In this document: piece by piece, positions 5,735 through 13,669 of the stretch
Layout: every line of letters starts with the position of its first letter
Position numbering within the stretch: the first letter of the stretch is position 1
Made by a program: the position numbers and the translations under genes
The notes under the pieces: generated by a model
The model's database searches: none
Told to the model about the DNA's origin: nothing
What the model saw: only the letters and a program-made list of their open reading frames with translations
Source of the DNA: Clostridiales bacterium
GTDB taxonomy: Bacteria; Bacillota; Clostridia; Christensenellales; Aristaeellaceae
Length of the DNA: 23,105 bases
Direction of reading: 5' to 3'
NCBI GenBank assembly: GCA_004556155.1
Contig: SFIM01000034.1
Span: 1-23,105, forward strand

Positions 5735-8370
5735 GCGGCAGCTTGACCGTGGGTCTGCTGGCGCATGTAGACGCGGGCAAGACCACCCTGTCCGAGGCCA
5801 TGCTGTATCAAAGCGGCACGCTGCGCAGGCTGGGGCGCGTGGATCATCGCGACGCCTTTCTGGATACCGACGTTCAGGAGCGTGAGCGCGGCATCACCAT
5901 TTTTTTCAAGCAGGCGGAGCTTTCCTGGCAAGGACGCGCCATCACCCTGGTGGATACCCCCGGCCACGTGGATTTTTCGGGCGAAACCGAGCGCGCCCTG
6001 CGCGTGCTGGATTGCGCGGTACTGGTTATCAGCGCCGCTGACGGCGTGCAGGGACACACCGCCACGCTGTGGCGCCTGCTGCAAAGCTACCATGTGCCCA
6101 CGTTTCTGTTCATCAACAAGATGGATCAGCCCGGCGCGAACCGCCGCACGCTGATGGAAGAATTGAAAAATCGCCTGTCCGACGGCTGCGTGGACATGCT
6201 CTCGCCCGACCGGATGGAGCAAATTGCCACCTGCAGTGAGGAAGCGCTGGCGCACTACCTGCAAGATGAGGTCGTGCCCGACACGCTGATTGCCCAGCTG
6301 ACTGCCCAGCGGCTGCTGTTTCCCTGCTTTTTCGGCTCCGCGCTGCGCCTGGATGGCATAGACGCGCTGCTCAACGCCCTGTGCTCCCTGCTGCCTGCTC
6401 CACAATGGCCGCAGGATTTTTCCGCGCGAATCTACAAGATCAGCCGCGATCCCCAGGGCGCGCGGCTAACCTGGCTGAAGATCACAGGCGGCAGCCTGCG
6501 GGTGCGCGCGCTGCTGTCCGGCCTGTCCCCCGATGCGTCCGGCGGCGCGTGGGAGGAAAAGATCAGCCAGCTCCGCATCTATTCGGGCGCAAAGTTCCGC
6601 ACCGTGGAGCAAGCCGAGGCCGGGATGCTGTGCGCCGTAACGGGGCTCAATTACACCCGCGCCGGGGACGGCCTGGGCGGGGAGCAATCGGGCGGCGCGC
6701 CGCTGCTGACCCCGGTGTTTACCTATCGCGTGCTGCTGCCCGCAGGCGTTGATCCCCACCGCGCGCTGGATATCCTGCGTCAGTTAGAGGAGGAAGACCC
6801 GCAGCTGCACGTTTTGTGGAACGAGGGTCTGCGTGAAATCCACGTGCAGCTGATGGGCGAGGTACAATTGGAAATCCTCAGCCGCGTGCTGCGCGACCGC
6901 TTCGGCCTGGCCGCCAGCTTTGGCGAGGGCGGCATTCTTTACCGCGAGACCATCGCCGCGCCCATCCGCGGCGCGGGACATTATGAACCGCTGCGCCACT
7001 ATGCCGAGGTACATTTGCTGTTGGAGCCCGGCGAGCGCGGCAGCGGCCTGCACTTTGCCGCCGACTGCCCCGACGAGGTGCTGGAGCGCGGCTATCAGCG
7101 GCTGATCCTGACCCACCTGATGGAAAAACGCCATCCTGGCGTGCTGACCGGCGCGCCGATCACCGATATGAAGATCACCCTGGTGGCTGGGCGCGCACAC
7201 CCCAAGCACACCGAGGGCGGCGATTTTCGCCAGGCCACCTACCGCGCCGTGCGGCAGGGGCTGATGAGCGCGCAAAGCGTGCTGCTGGAGCCCTGGTACG
7301 ATCTGCGCCTGGAGCTGCCGCAGGATTGCGTGGGCCGCGCGATGAACGATATTCAGCAGATGGGCGGCAGCTTCACCCCGCCCGAAACGCTGAGCGACTG
7401 CGTGCTGCTGCTGGGCAGCGCGCCCGTTGCGGCGGCGCGCCACTATGCGCGCGAGGTAACGGCCTACACCCGCGGGCGCGGGCGGCTTACCTGCACGCTG
7501 CGCGGCTATGCGCCCTGCCGCGATCAGGAAGCGGTGGTGGCCGCAAGCGGCTACGATCCTGAGCGCGATCTGGGCAACCCAGCCGATTCCATCTTCTGCG
7601 CCCACGGCGCGGGCTTTACTGTCAAATGGAACGAAGTCAATCGCTATATGCACCTGCACCCCGAGCAGGCGGATCGGGCTGACGCGGCGCAGGATGCGCC
7701 CAGCGCGTCCAGCCGCAGCGGTTATCGCGGCACGGCAGCCGAGGATGAGGAATTGCAGGCCATTTTTGAGCGCACTTACGGCCCGGCCAAGCCCCACGCC
7801 ATGCGCCAGCCGCCGCGAACCAGCCAGCCTACGGTCAATAATCGCCCCATCCCCATGCAGCAGGACGGGCCAGAATACCTGTTAGTGGACGGCTATAACA
7901 TCATCTTTGCCTGGGAGGAGCTCAAGGCCGTCTCGCGTGAAAGCCTGGAGCATGCCCGTCAGTGCCTGATGGATATCCTGGCCAACTATCACGGCTTCCA
8001 CCCGTGCGAGCTGATCTTGGTGTTCGACGCCTACAAGATGGCGGGCAATGTGGGCGCGACCGAGGAATACCATGGCATCCATATCGTATACACCCGCGAG
8101 GCCGAAACGGCGGACAACTATATCGAAAAGACCATCTACAAAATCGCCAAGGATCACCGCGTGCGTGTGGCCACATCGGACGCGTTGGAGCAGATGATCA
8201 TCCTGGGCAGCGGCGCGCTGCGCGTATCCGCCGCCGAGCTGCACACCCAGGTGCAGGCAGCCAAGGTGGAAATTGACGCCATACTGCGCCGCAACAACGC
8301 CCGTCCGGACGGCGCGTCCTCCGTGGGCGCAGCCATGCGCCGCGCGATGGAAAAGGACGATCAAGCGTAA
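5731..8370 (+). CDS. EF-G/Tet(M)-like translation GTPase fused to a Rae1/YacP NYN ribonuclease domain
   Basis: This 879-residue fusion starts at ATG 5731, overlapping the previous stop. Residues 1 to about 215 are a translation-factor G domain: AHVDAGKTT (11-19), RERGITI (51-57), DTPGH (75-79, with the catalytic His) and NKMD (129-132). EF-G-like domains II-V follow to about residue 600. Then come a conserved-looking extension, a Pro/Gln-rich linker (about 690-715) and a C-terminal NYN domain. That domain matches Bacillus subtilis Rae1 (YacP) in order: LLVDGYN (D720), VFDA (D766), ETADNYIEK (E792, D795) and ATSDALEQ (D817), then GALRVSAAEL. Rae1 cuts mRNA in the ribosomal A site. The Tet(M) loop that displaces tetracycline (YSPVS) is replaced here by AHPKHTEGG (489-497), so drug protection is unlikely. 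A ribosome-targeted, GTPase-delivered RNase is inferred. Confidence 0.9.
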   Translation: MSGSLTVGLLAHVDAGKTTLSEAMLYQSGTLRRLGRVDHRDAFLDTDVQERERGITIFFKQAELSWQGRAITLVDTPGHVDFSGETERALRVLDCAVLVISAADGVQGHTATLWRLLQSYHVPTFLFINKMDQPGANRRTLMEELKNRLSDGCVDMLSPDRMEQIATCSEEALAHYLQDEVVPDTLIAQLTAQRLLFPCFFGSALRLDGIDALLNALCSLLPAPQWPQDFSARIYKISRDPQGARLTWLKITGGSLRVRALLSGLSPDASGGAWEEKISQLRIYSGAKFRTVEQAEAGMLCAVTGLNYTRAGDGLGGEQSGGAPLLTPVFTYRVLLPAGVDPHRALDILRQLEEEDPQLHVLWNEGLREIHVQLMGEVQLEILSRVLRDRFGLAASFGEGGILYRETIAAPIRGAGHYEPLRHYAEVHLLLEPGERGSGLHFAADCPDEVLERGYQRLILTHLMEKRHPGVLTGAPITDMKITLVAGRAHPKHTEGGDFRQATYRAVRQGLMSAQSVLLEPWYDLRLELPQDCVGRAMNDIQQMGGSFTPPETLSDCVLLLGSAPVAAARHYAREVTAYTRGRGRLTCTLRGYAPCRDQEAVVAASGYDPERDLGNPADSIFCAHGAGFTVKWNEVNRYMHLHPEQADRADAAQDAPSASSRSGYRGTAAEDEELQAIFERTYGPAKPHAMRQPPRTSQPTVNNRPIPMQQDGPEYLLVDGYNIIFAWEELKAVSRESLEHARQCLMDILANYHGFHPCELILVFDAYKMAGNVGATEEYHGIHIVYTREAETADNYIEKTIYKIAKDHRVRVATSDALEQMIILGSGALRVSAAELHTQVQAAKVEIDAILRRNNARPDGASSVGAAMRRAMEKDDQA

Positions 8371-8390
8371 AAGGAATAGCAATCCATCCA

Positions 8391-8425
8391 TCAAGGGCCG
8401 CTCCAATCATCGGAGCGGCCCTTGA
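8391..8425. terminator. Bidirectional hairpin between convergent genes
   Basis: A 14-bp perfect stem (TCAAGGGCCGCTCC with GGAGCGGCCCTTGA) and a 7-nt loop lie 20 bp after the GTPase-nuclease stop and 33 bp from the stop of the NUP gene. There is no T-tract on either strand, so termination may be weak or factor-assisted. Confidence 0.6.
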
Positions 8426-8458
8426 CACTCATGCTGTCTGATGGGATATCGATTTTGC

Positions 8459-9481
8459 TTACAGCGAGCCATTCAGGATGGCATCCACCACAACGCGGCC
8501 AACCTTAAAGTTGTTTTCCATCGCGGTGGCAAAGATATCGGCGGCTTCCACGCTCGACTCGGAGGCCAGGGATTGCTTGAAATCCGGATCCCACAGGCTG
8601 GCGGGGGACGCGCCGTTCATGAACACGTCCATGTTGACGGAATCGCGGATGATGATATAGCGATCCAGCATGCCCAGGCGTTCGGCCGCCACAGCCAGCG
8701 CCACGTCCTCCATCTCGGTCAGGGCGAAGGGATCGGGGCACTGGTAGGTTTCGGTCATCAGCACGGCGTTGGCATGGTCATAGGCGCCCTTCCAGTAGTT
8801 ATCGCCACTGACGGTGGTGCCGCGCAGCACCATGGGATCGCGGGTGGCCCACTCGGCATTGTCAAAAGCGGCCGCCATGAAGGCGCGGGTGCGGTCGGTG
8901 GTTTCCACCTTCACGTCCTTGACCAGGCTGTACACCCTGTCCATCAGATCCTGATTGAGGATCTTGCAGGAGGAGCTGTCATAGCCCTTGTCATGGAACC
9001 AGGTGGTCACGCTGCCCTCGGGCAGCTCGCGCACATCGGCATGATGGCCCAGATCGTAGTCGATGGCGGCGGTGATGACGAACACATCGCCCATCACGCC
9101 ATATTCATAGGCGGAGCCGGCGCAGCCGGTGCTAAGGATATAAGCGTCAGAAAAATCAAAGCGCTCGTCCATCAGCACGGCGGTCAGGCTCAGGGCCGTG
9201 TTGACCTTGCCCATGCCGGTCACATACAGCGCCACGCCGTCCTTGACGTACAGCTTGTTATCGGCAAAACCGCCCTTGATTTCATATTCATCGCCGCCCT
9301 GGCAGTAGCCTTCATAATAATACTGCGCCTCGCCGGGGAAGTCGCCGGCCATTTCGCCCGATTCAAACTTGGGCAGGATCAGCACCTTGATCTTAACCGG
9401 CTCAGCGGACTGGGCAAAGGCGGGAAGCACGGAGCACATCAGCAGAAGAACCATCAGGAGCAGCGCAAACGTCTTTTTCAT
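8459..9481 (-). CDS. Exported NUP-family (purine nucleoside permease-like) protein
   Basis: The start is set at ATG 9481, which has AGGAGA 5-6 bp upstream and opens with a signal peptide (MKKTFALLLMVLLLMCS, ending in AFAQS). The 22 residues upstream in the same frame lack a start signal. The 340-residue product resembles the NUP family (purine nucleoside permease), which shares the nucleoside phosphorylase fold. Family-like segments are VLILPKFESGEM, VTGMGKVNTALS, LSTGCAGSAYEYGVMGDVF, AIDYDLGHH and IIIRDSVNMDV. The protein has no membrane spans beyond the signal, so it is exported and soluble or loosely attached. Known NUPs are linked to nucleoside uptake, and a binding or phosphorolysis role outside the cell is inferred. 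It is monocistronic, behind a consensus promoter. Confidence 0.78.
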   Translation of the reverse strand: MKKTFALLLMVLLLMCSVLPAFAQSAEPVKIKVLILPKFESGEMAGDFPGEAQYYYEGYCQGGDEYEIKGGFADNKLYVKDGVALYVTGMGKVNTALSLTAVLMDERFDFSDAYILSTGCAGSAYEYGVMGDVFVITAAIDYDLGHHADVRELPEGSVTTWFHDKGYDSSSCKILNQDLMDRVYSLVKDVKVETTDRTRAFMAAAFDNAEWATRDPMVLRGTTVSGDNYWKGAYDHANAVLMTETYQCPDPFALTEMEDVALAVAAERLGMLDRYIIIRDSVNMDVFMNGASPASLWDPDFKQSLASESSVEAADIFATAMENNFKVGRVVVDAILNGSL

Positions 9482-9564
9482 AAAAATCTCCTCTCGTCGT
9501 CTGTAGCATGAAGTAATCCGGAAAAAGCAGAAGAGGCGGCTGGCCACTCCGTCTCAACGCAGCT

Positions 9565-9593
9565 ATTATAAATCCGAACATTATAAATGTCAA
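9565..9593 (-). promoter_or_regulatory. Perfect consensus sigma-A promoter of the NUP gene
   Basis: On the minus strand TTGACA (9588-9593), a 17-bp spacer and TATAAT (9565-9570) match the sigma-70/sigma-A consensus exactly. The predicted transcript has a leader of about 77 nt with no recognisable riboswitch. Such a strong core promoter suggests abundant expression or control by a repressor. Confidence 0.85.
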
Positions 9594-9671
9594 TACCAAA
9601 AATATTCGGATTATTGCCCGAATTATATTTTGATACATTTGGTATATAATACGGTATTTTGTCCCATGCGC

Positions 9672-9698
9672 AAAAAAAGGCCGCCCGATGGGCGGCCT
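9672..9698 (-). terminator. Intrinsic terminator of the small secreted protein gene
   Basis: On the minus strand AGGCCGCCC, a 3-nt loop and GGGCGGCCT are followed by seven T residues. The hairpin begins about 14 bp after the stop at 9712. It separates this gene from the NUP promoter further along. Confidence 0.9.
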
Positions 9699-9711
9699 GA
9701 CCGCAGCCTGC

Positions 9712-10230
9712 TCAGCCTGCCGGATAGCAGCCCGCCAGCACGGTTTTGAGCGTGCTCAGCGCGCCTGCATCCACAGCGCCTGCGGAGGGGCTATAGATTT
9801 CAAACGTGACGACGCAGCCATTGATCACCGTGGCGGCCAGATAACTGCCGCCCGTGCTTACGCCGGACAGCGAAAACAGCGCATAACCCTGACCATTGAT
9901 CGTGCAGGTACCCTGGCTGGACGCACCATAGCGCGCATAGTAGCCGGCCAGGTACAGCGACAGCGCGGAGGTATCGCCATTGCTCATGGACTGGGTGGAC
10001 TCATTTACAAACATGCCGCAATCGATGGTATAGTCGCTATCGTACAGCATAAAGAACCAAACCTGATTGCTGCGGTTTCCGCCCAGATAGCTATCCTGAT
10101 CCATGCGGAAACGCCCGCTGTCATAGCTGAAGGTAAACAGCGTGCTGCCGCCGTAGCTGCCCGTATAGGCCTGCGCCAGCGCAGGCAGGCACAGAAGAAG
10201 AATCAGCAAAACTGCAAGGCGCTTTTTCAT
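9712..10230 (-). CDS. Small secreted protein of unknown function
   Basis: The ATG at 10230 (MKKRLAVLLILLLCLPA) is preferred over ATG 10239. GGAAGG lies 9 bp before the former but touches the latter. The 172-residue product has a signal peptide cleaved near ALAQA-Y. The mature part of about 150 residues is Ser/Gly/Tyr-rich with alternating hydrophobic segments (FTFSYDSGRFRMDQDSY, GYALFSLSGV, VVTFEIYSP) that suggest a beta-rich fold. Two Cys residues in the central region (IDCGMF, GTCTING) and two near the end (NGCVV, AGCYP) could form disulfides. I do not recognise a family. The gene is monocistronic with its own terminator, divergent from the PBP gene. Confidence 0.75.
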   Translation of the reverse strand: MKKRLAVLLILLLCLPALAQAYTGSYGGSTLFTFSYDSGRFRMDQDSYLGGNRSNQVWFFMLYDSDYTIDCGMFVNESTQSMSNGDTSALSLYLAGYYARYGASSQGTCTINGQGYALFSLSGVSTGGSYLAATVINGCVVTFEIYSPSAGAVDAGALSTLKTVLAGCYPAG

Positions 10231-10262
10231 ACCCGGCATCCTTCCATGTTATCGTTCATATT

Positions 10263-10291
10263 AGTTTAGCATTTGCCCGCCGCAAAGGCAA
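10263..10291 (-). promoter_or_regulatory. Possible promoter of the small secreted protein gene
   Basis: TTGCCT (10286-10291) and TAAACT (10263-10268) on the minus strand are 17 bp apart, each matching four of six consensus bases. The leader to ATG 10230 would be about 26 nt. No equally good plus-strand promoter for the PBP gene is visible in 10292-10425. Confidence 0.35.
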
Positions 10292-10441
10292 CGACGTTTT
10301 GATGAAGCTTTCATTACAAAAAGCAAAACAGCCCCGTTTTTCCCTGTTTTCCGTTATTTGGGCCGGTTGTGCGCGCAATTTCAGGCAAAAATAGCACTGC
10401 GTGCGCGTGCAGCGCGCATGCGATCAAGGGAGGGATACGCC

Positions 10442-12910
10442 GTGCGCCGCGAGCTGAAAAAGATGGAAAAACGCATGGATCGGGAGGATGAACGGGATCT
10501 GAAGCAATTGGAGGGCCGCCCCAAGCGCCACATCCTGCGCAATGTGCTGCTGATCGCCCTGGGGACAATCGCCGCTGCGCTGGTCGCCGGGTATTTTCTG
10601 TTTGACGTGCCCTCCTGGCAGCGGCTGGATATCCAGAAGATCACCGCCGTGCAGCAGACCGGCGCGATATACGATCGAAACGGCGAACTGATCAGCGCCC
10701 TCAAGGGCAGCGAGGATCGCACGCTCATCGCCCTGTCCAGCCTGCCCGATCATGTGAAAAACGCCTTTATCGCTGCCGAGGATCTGCGGTTTTATCGCCA
10801 TCCGGGCTTCGACGTGGTGCGCATTTTCGGCGCAGTCATGGCCAATCTGCGCTCGCGCGGCTTCAGCGAGGGCGCCAGCACCATCACGCAGCAGCTGGTC
10901 AAGCTGTCGCATCTATCCTCCGAAAAAACCATCGCCCGCAAGTTGGAGGAAATCTACCTGGCGCTGCAATTGGAGGCCCTGTACAGCAAAGACGAAATTT
11001 TGCAGATGTACCTGAATTACGTTTACTTCGGCCGCGGCGCGTATGGCGTGGAGGCCGCCGCACAGGCGTATTTTAATTGCAGCGCGGCCGAGCTGACAGC
11101 GGCGCAGGCAGCCACACTGGCGGCCATTATTAAAGCGCCGTCCGCCTATTCGCCCCAGCAGAACCCTGAAAGCAACGCCAAGCGCCGCAATTATATTCTG
11201 GCCACCATGCGGGATAATAACCTGCTTTCCCAGGAGGAATATGCCCTGGCTGCGGCAGAGGCAATTGCCGTCATCCCGCAAAAGACCGCCGAAACCCGCT
11301 ACGGCTGGTATATGGACGCAGTGCTGGACGAAGCCGGCAGCGTACTGGGCGTATCGGGCGACGCGCTGCTGGGCAGCGGCTACCGCATCTACACCATGCT
11401 GGATCAGGAGTATCAGCAGATTGCCGACGCGCAGTACGCCGCGGGCAAGTCCTTTCCGGACGCGGCCTCGGATGGTGAAAAACCGCAGAGCGCCATGGCC
11501 TGCATCGATAACGAAAGCGGCGCGGTGCTGTGCATTGTGGGCGGGCGCGAATACACCGTGCAGCGCGGGCTAAACCGCGCCACACAATTACAGCGCCAGC
11601 CAGGCTCGGCCATCAAGCCTCTGGCCGTGTATGCCCCCGCCATCGAAAGCTACGGCTGCACCACGGCCACGGTGCTGAACGACAACCCCACCACCTTTGC
11701 CGGTAACTACACCCCGCGCAACAGCGGCAACAACTATCACGGCTTCGTCACCGTGCGCCAGGCGCTTAAATGGAGCATGAACGTGGCCTGCGTGTCGCTG
11801 CTGGATCGCATTGGCGTGGCGGCGGGCCGCGATTATCTGCATAAGGTGGGCATTCCGCTATCCGATGCGGACTGGGGCCTGTCCTTAGCGCTGGGCTCGA
11901 TGACCTACGGCGTATCCCCCGTGCAGTTAGCGGCCGCCTACGCGGCCTTCGGCAACGGCGGCACCTACTATGAGCCGTTCTTCATCCGCCGAGTGGAGGA
12001 CGCGCAGGGCAATGTGATCTACGCCCACACGGCTGAGGGCCGCCGCGTGGTCAGCCGCGAAACGGCGTACCTGATGAACAGCCTGCTGCAATCCGTCACC
12101 GCCGAGGGCACGGGCGCCAAGCTGTCCGCTGCGGGCACTCCGGTGGCGGGCAAGACGGGCACAGTCAACATGAAGGGCGGCGGCAACCGCGATATCTGGA
12201 TGGCGGCCTATAACGCGCAGATCTCCACCGCGTTCTGGATCGGCTTTGACAATCCGGACAGCAGGCACAGGCTGGCTTCGTGGGTATCGGGCGGCGACCA
12301 CACGGCGGCGCTGGCCACGGCGTTTTTCAAATCCGCCTATGCGGGCAAAAAGAAGCCCGCCTTCGACACCCCGCCCAACATCGTGTGGCAGACGGTGGAT
12401 CGCGCCAGCGTGGAATGGCTGGGCGAAGCCATGCTGGCCACCCAGACCACGCCCAAGAGCTATCGCTATTCCGAGGTGTTTGCCTCCAGCAACAAGCTGG
12501 TCAAGCAATCCACCGCCTGGAAAGCGCCAGCCAGCCCCAGCGCCTTCTACATCACCCACAACGACAAGGGCAATCCCGTGCTGTGCATCACCCCGTCCGA
12601 AAGCGCCCTGATGCGCGTGCAGCGCGACTGCGACGGCGAAAGCCTGATCATCACCGAGCTGAGCGGCACGGCGGGAAAAACGCTGTACTATGCCGATTCC
12701 ACCGCCAAGCTGGGCGTGGTGTATACCTACCGCGTGATCCCGGTCAATTACGAGCTATTGCAAAACGGCGTGCTGCTGGAAGGCACGCAGTCCGTGCAGA
12801 TTGCCCAGGCCCGCGCCCCTTCCAGGGGCGGCGCGCTGTGGGATCGCCTGCTCGGCTGGCTGGGCGGCGACGGCAGCGAAGAAGCGTCTATCTTTGAAAA
12901 TCCGGAATAA
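10442..12910 (+). CDS. Class A penicillin-binding protein (PBP1A-type glycosyltransferase/transpeptidase)
   Basis: GTG 10442 is preferred because AAGGGAGGG lies 7 bp upstream; earlier TTG/ATG starts lack a ribosome binding site. The 822-residue enzyme has a charged cytoplasmic tail (1-30), one membrane anchor (about 33-54) and a GT51 domain with the motifs AAEDLRFYRHPGFD (catalytic Glu113), GASTITQQLVK and LNYVYFGRGAYGVEAAAQAYF. The transpeptidase domain has PGSAIKP (Ser389), SMN (445-447) and KTGT (571-574). After it, residues of about 690-790 resemble a fibronectin III-like beta domain. It polymerises and cross-links peptidoglycan at the outer face of the membrane. All catalytic motifs are present, so it should be active. 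It is monocistronic and convergent with the deoC operon, sharing a terminator. Confidence 0.95.
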   Translation: MRRELKKMEKRMDREDERDLKQLEGRPKRHILRNVLLIALGTIAAALVAGYFLFDVPSWQRLDIQKITAVQQTGAIYDRNGELISALKGSEDRTLIALSSLPDHVKNAFIAAEDLRFYRHPGFDVVRIFGAVMANLRSRGFSEGASTITQQLVKLSHLSSEKTIARKLEEIYLALQLEALYSKDEILQMYLNYVYFGRGAYGVEAAAQAYFNCSAAELTAAQAATLAAIIKAPSAYSPQQNPESNAKRRNYILATMRDNNLLSQEEYALAAAEAIAVIPQKTAETRYGWYMDAVLDEAGSVLGVSGDALLGSGYRIYTMLDQEYQQIADAQYAAGKSFPDAASDGEKPQSAMACIDNESGAVLCIVGGREYTVQRGLNRATQLQRQPGSAIKPLAVYAPAIESYGCTTATVLNDNPTTFAGNYTPRNSGNNYHGFVTVRQALKWSMNVACVSLLDRIGVAAGRDYLHKVGIPLSDADWGLSLALGSMTYGVSPVQLAAAYAAFGNGGTYYEPFFIRRVEDAQGNVIYAHTAEGRRVVSRETAYLMNSLLQSVTAEGTGAKLSAAGTPVAGKTGTVNMKGGGNRDIWMAAYNAQISTAFWIGFDNPDSRHRLASWVSGGDHTAALATAFFKSAYAGKKKPAFDTPPNIVWQTVDRASVEWLGEAMLATQTTPKSYRYSEVFASSNKLVKQSTAWKAPASPSAFYITHNDKGNPVLCITPSESALMRVQRDCDGESLIITELSGTAGKTLYYADSTAKLGVVYTYRVIPVNYELLQNGVLLEGTQSVQIAQARAPSRGGALWDRLLGWLGGDGSEEASIFENPE

Positions 12911-12927
12911 AACAAGCTATGAAGCCG

Positions 12928-12958
12928 AAAAAGCTGGGCAAACAAGCCCAGCTTTTTT
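12928..12958. terminator. Bidirectional intrinsic terminator (PBP gene / glycan operon)
   Basis: The stem AAAAAGCTGGGC / GCCCAGCTTTTT has 12 bp and a 6-7 nt loop, with T6 on the plus strand and T5 on the minus strand. It is 18 bp after the PBP stop and 19 bp after the aldolase stop at 12977, ending both convergent transcription units. Confidence 0.92.
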
Positions 12959-12976
12959 CATTATTATCGTCTCTAA

Positions 12977-13657
12977 TTAGGCTTTATTCTTTTGTATCAA
13001 TTCTTCCACAATTGCCACGCTTGCTGTTGACCCGATGCGCGATACCCCAAGCTCAATCATCCGCAATGCGGTTTCCAAATCGCGTATTCCGCCAGCAGCC
13101 TTGATCTTGACAGAATCGCCTACCGTTTTTCGCATAAGTTCAACATCTTCAAACGTTGCGCCGCCAGTTCCAAATCCGGTCGACGTCTTGATAAAATCCG
13201 GCTGTACTTCACGAGCGATCTGGCAAAGCGCAATTTTTTCTTCCCGTGTTAAATAGCAGTTTTCAAATATCACCTTTGACAAGACATGATGCTCGCGGCA
13301 GGTCTCAACAATTGCAGTCATTTCTTTCTGCACATAATTATAATTCTTTTCCTTTAGTTCGGTTAGATTGACCACATAGTCAATTTCATCCGCGCCGTTC
13401 TGAATGGCGTCCAGCGTCTCCGCCTGCTTAACGGCAATCGTATTCTGTCCCAAAGGGAAGCCGACCGCAGCGCCAACATGAACCGGAGAGTCTTTTAGCA
13501 GCTCGCAGCAAAGACGCACAGGCGCGGGATTAATCGCTACCATAGCGAAACCATAGCGGCGCGCTTCATTGCACAGTTTCTCAAAATCCGCATAAACAGC
13601 ATACGCGCGTAACTGCGTATGATCAAAGTAAGAAGCAAGCCTTTTAGCCGTAATCAT
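12977..13657 (-). CDS. deoC: Deoxyribose-phosphate aldolase (DeoC/DERA family)
   Basis: This 226-residue class I aldolase is of normal family length. The Schiff-base lysine is K157 in DFIKTSTGFG, the proton-relay lysine is K186 in KIKAAGGIR, and the acidic residue is D93 in DEIDYVVNL. The phosphate-binding segment GVSRIGSTAS is near the end. Family enzymes cleave 2-deoxyribose 5-phosphate to acetaldehyde and glyceraldehyde 3-phosphate. Here it is the last gene of a glycan operon, 12 bp after a sugar kinase, and has no nucleoside-catabolism neighbours. It may therefore split the phosphorylated product of that pathway instead of, or as well as, deoxyribose 5-phosphate. The ATG has GGGAGG 7 bp upstream. 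It is followed by a bidirectional terminator. Confidence 0.9.
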   Translation of the reverse strand: MITAKRLASYFDHTQLRAYAVYADFEKLCNEARRYGFAMVAINPAPVRLCCELLKDSPVHVGAAVGFPLGQNTIAVKQAETLDAIQNGADEIDYVVNLTELKEKNYNYVQKEMTAIVETCREHHVLSKVIFENCYLTREEKIALCQIAREVQPDFIKTSTGFGTGGATFEDVELMRKTVGDSVKIKAAGGIRDLETALRMIELGVSRIGSTASVAIVEELIQKNKA

Positions 13658-13669
13658 AAGATACCTCCC

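Noticed and set aside
6784..7797. 337-codon minus-strand ORF inside the GTPase-nuclease gene
   Set aside because: It lies wholly antisense to a conserved gene and its Ala/Gly/His-rich translation is typical of a G+C-rich shadow frame.
8441..9511. 356-codon plus-strand ORF opposite the NUP gene
   Set aside because: Its translation is His/Gly/Ala-rich shadow sequence. The minus strand has a signal peptide, ribosome binding site and consensus promoter.
9482..9560. Possible purine riboswitch in the NUP leader
   Set aside because: The leader of about 77 nt shows no three-way-junction pairing or purine-aptamer core that I can trace by eye.
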